From JAMIFN01 sp035906235 (GTDB lineage Bacteria; Pseudomonadota; Gammaproteobacteria; Burkholderiales; Burkholderiaceae_C), in the NCBI GenBank assembly GCA_035906235.1, contig JAMIFN010000085.1, positions 1-15,708 of the forward strand: a DNA stretch of 15,708 bases, given 5' to 3'. Under the pieces are notes generated by a model that was given only the letters and a program-made list of their open reading frames with translations, ran no database searches and was not told the DNA's origin. The translations under genes and the position numbers were made by a program. This document shows, piece by piece, positions 1-6,311 of the stretch (positions are counted from its first letter, which is position 1; each line of letters begins with the position of its first letter).

Positions 1-448
1 GAATTTCATCCTGCTTGTCTAGCCCTAGCGGGCTTAGGCTTTCGCCGGCACGTGCGTAGTAGTGCCCCTTCCATGCAATCGGAATGCCCTGTGGTGCGGC
101 AGGAATTTCGAAAAGCAACACGCGACCATTGGCGTGCTGCAACTCGTGGATATTGCGAAATGTGATGCGCGGTTCAGTGTCGATGGCGACTTGCTGCTTA
201 AGGCTTTGCAGGCGTTCGATCTGTATGCGGTAATCGGTACCGACGATGCTGCGAGTTTTATTGTTTACGCCAAACACCAGCCAGCCGCGTTCGGTTCCGC
301 GCAGGTTTGCCTCGTTCGCCAGCGCGGAGAAATATTTGCCAATGTCATCCGTGCCATAGGCATCGGTGGCCTGCTTAAACTCCACCACCTCGTTCTCCCA
401 AGTGGCAATCAAGCGCTCAAGTACGGCTTTTAGCTCCAATGAATCCAT
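1..448 (-). CDS. AlbA_2 (Schlafen-like) domain protein, N-terminal part
   Basis: This reading frame is open from an ATG at 448 to the window edge, giving 149 codons with no stop; the C-terminus lies outside. The translation begins MDSLELKAVLERLI and contains the EVVEFKQA motif (about residues 20-27), then GWLVFGVNN and IVGTDYR (about 55-72), and later IPIAWKGHYYARAG. This pattern is typical of the AlbA_2/DUF4325-type nucleic-acid-binding domain (PF04326), found in putative transcriptional regulators and in ATP-binding proteins with a C-terminal HATPase_c_4 domain. Such proteins are common on genomic islands and some relatives work in phage defence, but nothing here fixes a role. It lies 160 bp downstream of the integrase on the same strand, which fits island cargo. 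A clear Shine-Dalgarno sequence is lacking at this ATG. The domain call is fairly sure; the function is unknown. Confidence 0.8.
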   Translation of the reverse strand, partial: MDSLELKAVLERLIATWENEVVEFKQATDAYGTDDIGKYFSALANEANLRGTERGWLVFGVNNKTRSIVGTDYRIQIERLQSLKQQVAIDTEPRITFRNIHELQHANGRVLLFEIPAAPQGIPIAWKGHYYARAGESLSPLGLDKQDEI

Positions 449-492
449 ATATGGTCTTAAGTGCTCTTCTCTTGCTTAGTGTCTGACGATGG

Positions 493-521
493 GTATTAGC
501 TCAAAGTAGGCTATTGTGCAA
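493..521 (-). promoter_or_regulatory. Possible promoter of the AlbA_2 gene
   Basis: On the minus strand TTGCAC (516-521) and TAATAC (493-498) are separated by exactly 17 bases, about 45 bases upstream of the ATG at 448. Both hexamers match the sigma-70 consensus only partly, so this is a weak prediction. It would let the gene be transcribed independently of the integrase. Confidence 0.3.
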
Positions 522-607
522 GAAATCGCGCTCCCGTAGAGGGTTAAAAATAACCTAGATACCCCCCAGCAGCATTGGGCACAGATAAGGTTGTTAAGCG
601 CGCCCTA

Positions 608-1810
608 TTAAGGCGAACCCGTGACGAATTTACACCAAGCAGCCATCAGCTCTCGGCGCTGCTCAAGAAGGTCGGTGCGGTGGTAAGCTGCCTCTACCTT
701 GTTTTGAATGGAATGCGCAAGAGCGCGTTCAGCCAAATCACGGGCATAGCCGTTTTCACTACACCAGTCCCGAAAGCTTGAACGAAAGCCATGCACAGTA
801 GCTATTCGGTTGGGCGTGTCGCTCGCAGCTTTTAGGCGGCGCATCAGCGCTGTAAGGGCCATATCGGAGAGAATGATGCCATCTCGGTTGGATGGGAATA
901 CCAAGGTTTCATGTGTAAAGCGCCGCCCTTGAAGAATTTCGAGCATTCGGGGTGTCAGGGGGACACGGAGGGGCATCTTTGCCTTCATGCGCTCAGCGGG
1001 AATGCACCAAATCGCCTTATCAAAATCCACCTCACTCCAGGTCATGCCTCGTGCTTCGCCCGACCTGCAAGCGGTCAAAATCACAAATTCCAAAAGGGTG
1101 CGCGTCACCTCTTCCCTTTGGCCAGAGCGCAGATCTGTAATGAACGCCGGAATTTGTCTCCAAGGCATAGCCGGATGGTGATTGGTTCTGACAGCCTTCC
1201 CCTGTTGCTGTGGCAATAAATGAGAGACAACATCGACGGGGTTAGATTGACAATACCCGTGTGCCCATCCCCAGCCCATAACGGCATGGATGCGCTGCTT
1301 GACTCGCGTGGCTGTTTCGGCTTTTTCTAGCCAAATCGGCCGCAAAGCATCAGCCACATCTTTAGGCTGGATTTCATTGAGCAATTTACCGCCTAAGACT
1401 GGGAATACATAGTCACGCAGGGTGTTGATCCACTGATCGCCGTGTTTGGCGTTTTTCCAGCCTGGCAATAAGCTTTGGTGTAGAGCGTAAGCTGCTTCTT
1501 CAAAGCTTGGAGGCTTGATAGATTCTTCAGCTGCGATTTTTGCTTTGATTTCTAGCGGATCATTACCTTGGGCAATTTCTACACGCATATCGTTGGCGCA
1601 TCGGCCTGCTTCGGAAATAGATACTTCAGGGTAAGAGCCCAAGCCTGCATTTCTGCGTTTACCCGTCACAGGGCTGACATAGCGCAACACCCATTTACCA
1701 CGCCCTTTGGTTTTGGATGGATGCAAGGCTAGGCCTGCAACGCCCCCATGAGGGATAACCCCGTCGCTAGGCTTAATGTTTCGTGCTTTGGTGTCGGTGA
1801 TGATGGCCAT
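608..1810 (-). CDS. P4-type tyrosine site-specific integrase (DUF4102 N-terminus)
   Basis: This is a 400-residue phage/island integrase. Residues 1-90 form the DUF4102-type arm-binding region (GVAGLALHPSKTKGRGKW, GLGSYPEVSISEA), about 100-200 the core-binding SAM-like domain, and 230-395 the catalytic domain. The catalytic residues are visible: R249 in TACRSGEARG, H340 and R343 in HGFRSSFRDW, H366 in ERALAHS, and the nucleophile Y376 in EAAYHR. I chose the ATG at 1810 because AAAGG lies 8 bases upstream and the MAIITDTKARNIKP start matches the family. The frame stays open to a TTG at 1942, adding 44 residues that include repeated WHT triplets coded by direct repeats (see separate entry). In P4-like islands the 5' end of int usually faces the attachment site, so the island probably extends left and the chromosome right. 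No tRNA was found next to it. Confidence 0.93.
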   Translation of the reverse strand: MAIITDTKARNIKPSDGVIPHGGVAGLALHPSKTKGRGKWVLRYVSPVTGKRRNAGLGSYPEVSISEAGRCANDMRVEIAQGNDPLEIKAKIAAEESIKPPSFEEAAYALHQSLLPGWKNAKHGDQWINTLRDYVFPVLGGKLLNEIQPKDVADALRPIWLEKAETATRVKQRIHAVMGWGWAHGYCQSNPVDVVSHLLPQQQGKAVRTNHHPAMPWRQIPAFITDLRSGQREEVTRTLLEFVILTACRSGEARGMTWSEVDFDKAIWCIPAERMKAKMPLRVPLTPRMLEILQGRRFTHETLVFPSNRDGIILSDMALTALMRRLKAASDTPNRIATVHGFRSSFRDWCSENGYARDLAERALAHSIQNKVEAAYHRTDLLEQRRELMAAWCKFVTGSP

Positions 1811-1824
1811 TTTGAAAGCCTTTC

Positions 1825-1880
1825 TGGTATGCCATTTGGTATGCCATTTGAAGCCTCCAGTATGCCATCTGGTATGCCAT
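1825..1880. repeat. Four direct 11-bp repeats at the 5' end of the integrase gene
   Basis: TGGTATGCCAT occurs at 1825-1835, 1837-1847 and 1870-1880, with a variant CAGTATGCCAT at 1858-1868. Start-to-start distances are 12, 21 and 12 bases, so two close pairs are 33 bases apart, about three helical turns. All distances are multiples of three, so on the minus strand the repeats read as WHT triplets in the integrase frame. The position just upstream of the predicted ATG is suitable for integrase arm-type sites or for an excisionase/repressor operator. That role is inference. Confidence 0.85.
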
Positions 1881-2021
1881 TTTTTGTTGGCTGAAAAAAT
1901 ATAGCCTTGGATGTTGTTAGAAATATATTTCTTATAAATCAATAAGATATGGGATGTTCATTGAACGATTTTAGATATTTTTGGACGCCAAAATGAATGT
2001 CACCTCTTCCGCCAAAACATG
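1881..2021. other. AT-rich non-coding stretch, candidate attachment-site region
   Basis: This stretch is markedly more AT-rich than its surroundings and includes a perfect 14-bp palindrome, AGAAATATATTTCT, at 1919-1932. It lies between the integrase 5' end and the terminator of the kdsD gene group, where a P4-type island would have its att core. I see no tRNA 3' end or other recognisable target. The boundary cannot be set without the other end of the island. Confidence 0.4.
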
Positions 2022-2052
2022 AAAAAGCCGCTGAAACTTCAGCGGCTTTTTT
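2022..2052 (-). terminator. Rho-independent terminator behind the kdsD gene group
   Basis: GCCGCTGA (2027-2034) pairs perfectly with TCAGCGGC (2039-2046) around a four-base loop. A-runs on the left and T-runs on the right make it work in either direction. It lies 18 bases beyond the stop of the DUF4124-like gene, so its main job is probably to end the minus-strand kdsD transcript. Confidence 0.9.
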
Positions 2053-2070
2053 ACGCCGTTTTGCCCCGTA

Positions 2071-2337
2071 TCACTCGTACTGCTGGGCTTGGGCAATAGC
2101 CTGCTGCCAAGCCTGCTTTTTTGTACGGCTTTTTAACCAGCGCTGACCAATTGAGCCTATGGCCAAGCACCAAACGCTAAAAGCCAATAAGCCAAGTATC
2201 CATAGCCAGTGCCCTTCTACGGCTTTCCAATCCATCACCACATGCGCAGGCTGGGTGATGATGGTTTCTGTAATTTGCGCGCACGGTACATCGTGCATGC
2301 TGATTTCACCTCGGCTATTTTTGCAACGGTAGGGCAT
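2071..2337 (-). CDS. Small DUF4124-like single-pass membrane protein
   Basis: This 88-residue protein has an N-terminus (YRCKNSRGEISMHDVPC, residues 3-19) resembling the DUF4124 motif, in which two cysteines flank a short hairpin. A hydrophobic segment follows at about residues 44-66 (WLWILGLLAFSVWCLAIG), then a basic tail (QRWLKSRTKKQ). By the positive-inside rule the C-terminus would be cytoplasmic and the cysteine motif periplasmic. No cleavable signal peptide precedes the motif, which is unusual for DUF4124 proteins. AAGGGG lies about 9 bases before the ATG. It starts 5 bases after the stop of the four-helix-bundle gene, so the two are almost certainly co-transcribed and end at the hairpin 2022-2052. 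Function unknown. Confidence 0.75.
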   Translation of the reverse strand: MPYRCKNSRGEISMHDVPCAQITETIITQPAHVVMDWKAVEGHWLWILGLLAFSVWCLAIGSIGQRWLKSRTKKQAWQQAIAQAQQYE

Positions 2338-2342
2338 ACCAA

Positions 2343-2684
2343 TTAACCCCTTTTGGCCGTTTTCGTAATACTGGCCAAAATCGCCGCCAGTTGCTGCGCT
2401 TCATCAGTCAAGGGCGCAAGGTTGATGCTGGGCGCTTGCTCGCTGGCCGCCAAGAGGCGCAGCCAGTAATGCGTTTGGCGGGCGGCGCCAGCTGCCGCTT
2501 GCATGGCGGCGATGAAATCGGTTTTTCCGCTGCCGTGCGCTTCTTCCACCTGCGCGGCTATGCCTGTGCCCGCACGCAATAGCGCATCGCCCAAAGCGGG
2601 CAACACTTGGGGCTGTTCACGCAGAGACAGGCAAAGCTGCACGATGTCTACAGAAAATTCAAAAGCGCGGTCTTTGATGTCCAT
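2343..2684 (-). CDS. Four-helix-bundle protein, S23/IVP family
   Basis: This 113-residue protein matches the TIGR02436/PF05635 four-helix-bundle family. Visible signatures are the AFEFSVDIVQLCLSL start helix (residues 7-21), LLRAGTGIAAQVEEA (about 35-49), then DFIAAMQAAAGAARQTHYWLRLL in the third helix. Members are known as ORFs within intervening sequences of 23S rRNA genes in some bacteria, and as free chromosomal genes; their function is not settled. There is no rRNA here, so this is a free-standing copy. It starts 40 bases after the kdsD stop, and no strong ribosome binding site is visible, so it is probably translated from the kdsD transcript. It may pair functionally with the small membrane protein behind it, but that is only inferred from spacing. 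Confidence 0.85.
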   Translation of the reverse strand: MDIKDRAFEFSVDIVQLCLSLREQPQVLPALGDALLRAGTGIAAQVEEAHGSGKTDFIAAMQAAAGAARQTHYWLRLLAASEQAPSINLAPLTDEAQQLAAILASITKTAKRG

Positions 2685-2724
2685 GGTGTTTCGGTGCTTC
2701 AGTTGGTTTGAGGGATGACGGTGT

Positions 2725-3696
2725 TTAGATGACCTTGGCCCGCATCAAATCGTGCGTATTGAGGGCGCCCACCAGCACGCCGGCCTCATCCACCACCAGC
2801 ACGCTGTTGATGTGGTGCGCTTCCATCAGCGCCACGGCATCGACCGCCAGCGCCTGTGCGCGGATGGTGTGCGGATTGGCGTGCATCAGTTGCCCCGCCG
2901 TTTGGCTGCGCAGGTCGCTGCCTTTTTCAATATGGCGGCGCAAATCACCGTCAGTAAAAATGCCCATGGGTTTGCCTTGCGCATCCACCACGGCGGCGGC
3001 GCCTAGGCCCTTGGCACTCATCTCGCGCATCAGCTCGCTCAAACTGGCGTTGGCTGCCACTTTGGGCGCGGCATCGCCCGCGCGCATGACATCGTGCACA
3101 CGGGTGAGCAAGCGCCGCCCCAGTGCCCCGCCGGGGTGGCTGCGGGCAAAGTCTTCAGCGCCAAAGCCTTTGGCGTCTAGCAGCACCACAGCCAGCGCGT
3201 CGCCCAGCGCCAATTGCGCCGTGGTGCTGGCGGTGGGGGCTAAATTCAGCGGGCAGGCTTCGCGGCTGACGGCGCTGCTGATGCAGGCATCGGCGCTTTG
3301 CCCCAGGCTAGAGCTGGGCACGCCCGTCATGGCAATCAGCGGCGCGCCCATGCGTTTAATCAGCGGCAGGATGGCGGTCAGCTCGCTCGATTCGCCCGAG
3401 TTAGAAATGGCCAACACCACATCGGCAGCCGTCAGCATGCCCAAATCGCCGTGGCTGGCCTCGGCGGGGTGTACAAAAAATGCGGGCGAACCTGTGGATG
3501 CCAGCGTAGCGGCAATCTTGCGCCCCACATGGCCGCTTTTGCCCATGCCGGTGACGACGATGCGCCCCGTGCACGCCAGGCACAGCTGCACCGCCTGCAC
3601 AAATTGCGCGTCAATGCGGGCGGCGCATTCGCCCAGGGCTTCTTGTTCTATGGCCAGCGTGCGCTGGGCGAGGGCGATCATGTCTTGGGGCTTCAT
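2725..3696 (-). CDS. kdsD: Arabinose-5-phosphate isomerase (KdsD/KpsF/GutQ family)
   Basis: The enzyme interconverts ribulose 5-phosphate and arabinose 5-phosphate, the first committed step to Kdo for lipopolysaccharide. The 323-residue form has an N-terminal SIS domain (about 30-165) with VVTGMGKSGHVGRK (K53), HPAEASHGDLG (H82) and ISNSGESSE, then two CBS domains (about 200-320) including GIFTDGDLRR and INSVLVVDEAG. The PLNLAPTASTTAQLALGDALA stretch is also typical. I chose the ATG at 3696, close to the E. coli length of 328; the frame stays open to a GTG at 3756 (343 residues), and neither start has a strong Shine-Dalgarno. It is divergent from argJ. The usual Burkholderiales follower kdsC is absent; two small uncharacterised genes follow instead. 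Confidence 0.95.
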   Translation of the reverse strand: MKPQDMIALAQRTLAIEQEALGECAARIDAQFVQAVQLCLACTGRIVVTGMGKSGHVGRKIAATLASTGSPAFFVHPAEASHGDLGMLTAADVVLAISNSGESSELTAILPLIKRMGAPLIAMTGVPSSSLGQSADACISSAVSREACPLNLAPTASTTAQLALGDALAVVLLDAKGFGAEDFARSHPGGALGRRLLTRVHDVMRAGDAAPKVAANASLSELMREMSAKGLGAAAVVDAQGKPMGIFTDGDLRRHIEKGSDLRSQTAGQLMHANPHTIRAQALAVDAVALMEAHHINSVLVVDEAGVLVGALNTHDLMRAKVI

Positions 3697-3786
3697 GGGC
3701 TGGATTTTATGCAGGCTGCTGCGGCCGAGCTGGCGCTTTGCCTTATGATTTTGCACCTTGCTGCTGGTTTTTAAGGTGTTTTTGGT

Positions 3787-3820
3787 GTTTTAGGCCGAAA
3801 AACCTGCCTGAGCAGCTATT
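3787..3820 (+). repeat. Dispersed intergenic repeat, copy 1
   Basis: This copy reads GTTTTAGGCCG, then AAAAACCTGCCTGAGCAGC and TATT. The 20-base core AAACCTGCCTGAGCAGCTAT is at 3800-3819. Related copies, found by eye, lie at 9176-9207, 12512-12553 and 14855-14875. Within the core CTGC-CTGA-GCAG could make a small hairpin. Here it lies in the leader of argJ, in the same direction as the gene. Confidence 0.8.
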
Positions 3821-3856
3821 AAATCAATAGTAATTTCTTTTCTGAGAAAGCCCACC

Positions 3857-5086
3857 ATGCCCGTCAATTTCAGCGCCGCCGATCCTGCTTCTTTGCACCC
3901 CATTGCGGGCGTGCGCATCGGCACTGTAGAAGCTGGCGTGCGCAAAAAGAACCGCAAAGATGTGACCCTGTTTTTGCTGGATGAGGGCACGAGCGTGGGC
4001 GGTGTGTTCACCAGCAACCGCTTTTGCGCAGCACCTGTGCAGATTTGCCAGCAGCAATTGGCCGCAGGCGCTGCGGTGCGCGCCCTGATTATCAACACCG
4101 GCAATGCGAATGCGGGCACGGGCGCAGACGGCTACGCCCGCGCCGAAAACATTTGCCGCGCGCTGGCGACGCAGTTGCAAATTAGCCCTGCGCAAGTGCT
4201 GCCCTTCAGCACGGGCGTCATCATGGAGCCGCTGCCCGACGACCGCATCATAGCCGCCCTGCCTGCCGCAGAACAAAACGCCGCGCCTGCCAATTGGGGC
4301 GATGCGGCGACAGCCATCATGACCACCGACACCGTGCCCAAGGCGCATAGCCTGCAAGCGCAAGTGGGCGGCAAAACCATCAGCATCACCGGCATTAGCA
4401 AGGGCGCAGGCATGATCCGCCCGAATATGGCGACCATGCTGGGCTTTATGGCAACCGATGCCGCCGTTGCGCCGGCGCTGATGCAAGAGATCACGCGCCG
4501 CGTGGCCGATGCGTCCTTCAACGCCATCACGGTCGATGGCGATACCTCGACCAACGATTCTTTCATCATCGCCGCCACGGGCCAGGCGGGCAATGCGCCC
4601 GTTGCCAGTTTAGACAGCGCCGATGGTCAGGCCCTGCTGGCCGCGCTAACGCAAGCGGCGCAGGTTTTGGCGCAGGCCATTGTGCGCGATGGCGAGGGCG
4701 CGACCAAATTCATCACCATCCGCATAGCAGGCGGCAAGACCGAGGCCGAGTGCAAACAAGTGGCCTACGCCATTGCGCATTCGCCCTTGGTGAAAACCGC
4801 ATTTTTTGCCAGCGACCCTAACCTTGGGCGCATTTTGGCCGCCGTGGGTTATGCGGGCATTGCCGATTTAGACCCAAGTCTGATTGAGCTGCATTTAGAC
4901 GATGTGCATGTGGCGACCAAGGGCGGGCGCAAGCCTGAATACCGCGAGGAAGACGGTCAACGCGTCATGGCGCAAAGCGAAATCACGGTGAGCGTAGGGC
5001 TGGGGCGCGGGCAGGCAGCGGCTACGGTGTGGACCTGCGATTTGAGCCATGAATATGTCAGCATCAATGCCGACTATCGGTCCTGA
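3857..5086 (+). CDS. argJ: Glutamate N-acetyltransferase / amino-acid acetyltransferase (ornithine acetyltransferase)
   Basis: ArgJ moves the acetyl group from N-acetylornithine to glutamate, recycling acetyl in arginine synthesis; bifunctional forms also use acetyl-CoA. The 409-residue protein is a full-length member. The precursor is self-cleaved inside KGAGMIRPNMATMLGF, between Ala192 and Thr193, and T193 becomes the nucleophile of the beta chain. T119-G120 in PFSTGVIME fit the oxyanion-hole pair. Other conserved runs are INTGNANAGTG (80-90), VDGDTSTNDS and FFASDPNLGRILAAVGYAG, and the end SHEYVSINADYRS is the typical C-terminus. The ATG at 3857 fits the family start, although the ribosome binding site is weak (GAGAAAG). 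It is transcribed away from kdsD. The IS1595-type element begins 39 bases after its stop, so its native terminator may have been displaced. ArgJ is cytoplasmic. Confidence 0.96.
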   Translation: MPVNFSAADPASLHPIAGVRIGTVEAGVRKKNRKDVTLFLLDEGTSVGGVFTSNRFCAAPVQICQQQLAAGAAVRALIINTGNANAGTGADGYARAENICRALATQLQISPAQVLPFSTGVIMEPLPDDRIIAALPAAEQNAAPANWGDAATAIMTTDTVPKAHSLQAQVGGKTISITGISKGAGMIRPNMATMLGFMATDAAVAPALMQEITRRVADASFNAITVDGDTSTNDSFIIAATGQAGNAPVASLDSADGQALLAALTQAAQVLAQAIVRDGEGATKFITIRIAGGKTEAECKQVAYAIAHSPLVKTAFFASDPNLGRILAAVGYAGIADLDPSLIELHLDDVHVATKGGRKPEYREEDGQRVMAQSEITVSVGLGRGQAAATVWTCDLSHEYVSINADYRS

Positions 5087-5124
5087 GTTTTAAGGCTGTT
5101 GCAGGGGTTTTTAGGGGTGTTTTA

Positions 5125-5147
5125 GGCTATGTCCGCGTTAGCTTTTG
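5125..5147 (+). repeat. Left terminal inverted repeat of the IS1595-family element
   Basis: This 23-base end matches the right end at 6009-6031 in inverted orientation with one mismatch (T versus G near the inner edge). Confidence 0.95.
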
Positions 5148-5208
5148 TAAACGCAATTGATCAGGCCTATAGTGGATTTCAAGAGCATCCGACTGGTGGA
5201 GGTGCATC

Positions 5209-6029
5209 ATGGAACGCAGCAACTTTGGCAAACTTTTGGCTGGTTTGGTACAACTAACCGAGCCTCAGCGCAAGCGCCGACGACAAGCCTTGGATGCCGC
5301 ACTTTCCATGCACTCACCGCCACGCCCTTGGCACATCTGCGCAAGCGGGAACTCTGGCTAAGTTATGGCCAAGCATTGATCGATGGCCTGAGCTTGCGCC
5401 AGGCTGCTACGCGCTGCGGGGTGGATAAAGATACCGCCTTGCGCTGGCGCCATCGTTTCTTGGCTGCAGCCGCGAATCACCGCGCCGAGCGCGAAGGCGG
5501 GATAGTCGAGGCCGATGAAACCTTCTTTCTAGAGTCGTTCAAAGGACAGCGCCACTTGCATAGACCCGCGCGCAAGCGCGGAGGCGTAGGGCAAGCTTGG
5601 GAGCATATTGCCGTCTTGGTGGTGCGAGATCGCAGCGGACAAACAGCAGACTTTCCATTAGAAAGAGCAGATACCCAGCACATCGCAGCCGTGCTGCGCC
5701 CCCTGGTGGAGCCTGACGCTATCCTCTGCACGGATGGCGCCGCGGTGTATAAGGCCGTCTCGCGCACGCTAGGCTTGACGCACCGCCCGATTAATCTCCA
5801 GCAGGGTATCCGCGTACTAGAGGGCTGTTTTCATCTGCAGAATGTTAACGCTTATGACTCTCGTCTCAAAGAGTGGCTGCGGCGCTTTCATGGCGTGGCC
5901 ACGAAGTATCTAACCAACTATCTCGGCTGGCGACGCTTGCTTGAGCGCTATCGCCAGAACATTACACCAGTCGATTGCTTACAAGAGGCCCTCGGCAGAT
6001 TTCAGGTTCAACAGCTAACGCGGACATAG
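5209..6029 (+). pseudogene. IS1595-family transposase with internal deletion and frame change
   Basis: The catalytic part is intact in one frame: GGIVEADETFF (first Asp at 5514), ILCTDGAAVY (second Asp at 5733) and FHLQNVNAYDSRLKEW (candidate third residue Asn at 5847), followed by FHGVATKYLTNYLGWRR. This matches the DDE_Tnp_IS1595 domain. The natural start is in another frame: an ATG at 5209 with GGAGG 6 bases upstream begins MERSNFGKLLAGLVQLTEPQ, the usual N-terminus. That frame hits a stop shortly after 5350, while the catalytic frame picks up family similarity at CRTFHALT (about 5295). The zinc-ribbon segment normally between them is missing. So a deletion near 5290-5298 removed it and shifted the frame. 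The open frame from a TTG at 5157 (290 residues) has a non-homologous N-terminus and is probably not a functional product. Confidence 0.8.
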
Positions 6030-6031
6030 CC
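6009..6031 (-). repeat. Right terminal inverted repeat of the IS1595-family element
   Basis: Inverted partner of 5125-5147, 22 of 23 bases identical. It also contains the stop codon of the transposase gene. Confidence 0.95.
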
Positions 6032-6070
6032 CTTATTTACCTTAAAATTAAGCGGTCTGTAGCAAAACCA

Positions 6071-6190
6071 TTCTTGGATGCTGGCGCTCGATGAGCAAGA
6101 TAGGATACTGGGCAGGCCTGCTGCAGCTTTTCCATCAAAACGCGTCATAGCGGGCGTTTTGCTGAATTTTCGAACAAAGTAGGCTCCATC
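6071..6190 (+). repeat. Diverged intergenic repeat family 2, copy A
   Basis: This stretch aligns by eye with the reverse complement of 11652-11763. Shared blocks include TGGCGCTC, CAAGAT, GATAC, AAAACG, CATAGCGGG and CAAAGTAG in the same order, with about 20 extra bases in this copy. It lies between the IS1595 element and the htpX promoter and does not look coding (stops in all likely frames). GATGAGC near the left end and GCTCCATC near the right end could pair. Confidence 0.6.
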
Positions 6191-6220
6191 TAATCACGGG
6201 ATGGCCAGCGCCGACAGGGG

Positions 6221-6249
6221 CTTGAACAAACACTTTTTCACCCCATTTA
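6221..6249 (+). promoter_or_regulatory. Heat-shock (sigma-32/RpoH) promoter of htpX
   Basis: CTTGAAC at 6221-6227 and CCCCATTTA at 6241-6249, 13 bases apart, are a near-perfect match to the proteobacterial RpoH consensus CTTGAAA-N(11-16)-CCCCATNT. It lies 62 bases before the htpX ATG. htpX is a known heat-shock gene in E. coli, which supports the assignment. Confidence 0.88.
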
Positions 6250-6311
6250 TACAGCTGTACTCGCGCAGCCTGTGCGTTTCGTTTTTTTTTGACACGAGGA
6301 GAGATTGCGCC

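Larger units (their letters stand above)
5125..6031 (+). mobile_element. IS1595-family insertion sequence, 907 bp
   Basis: Terminal inverted repeats are visible: GGCTATGTCCGCGTTAGCTT at 5125-5144, continuing to 5147, matches the reverse complement of 6009-6031 at 22 of 23 bases. The element holds one transposase gene of the ISXO2/IS1595 type whose TAG stop (6027-6029) lies inside the right repeat. IS1595 elements usually make 8-bp target duplications; the flanks here (GTGTTTTA and CTTATTTA) agree at only 5 of 8 positions, so no clear duplication remains. The element lies between argJ and htpX and disrupts no recognised gene. Confidence 0.93.

Noticed and set aside
62..433. Plus-strand open frame of 123 codons
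   Set aside because: It is antisense to the AlbA_2-domain gene, whose minus-strand translation has recognisable family motifs.
541..555. GGTTA-AAAA-TAACC hairpin as integrase terminator
   Set aside because: The stem is only five base pairs, AT-rich and lacks a T-run on the minus strand.
1825..1880. Possible CRISPR-like array
   Set aside because: Repeats are only 11 bp with 1-10 bp gaps, no spacers of normal length and no cas genes.
1885..2070. tRNA or tmRNA as integration target
   Set aside because: No cloverleaf, CCA end or T-arm sequence could be found; the only strong fold is the terminator hairpin at 2022-2052.
2729..3748. Plus-strand open frame of 339 codons
   Set aside because: Shadow of kdsD on the opposite strand; composition is Ser/Ala/Pro-rich with no domain features.
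3824..4486. Minus-strand open frame of 220 codons
   Set aside because: Antisense to argJ, His/Arg/Gly-rich translation without any family pattern.
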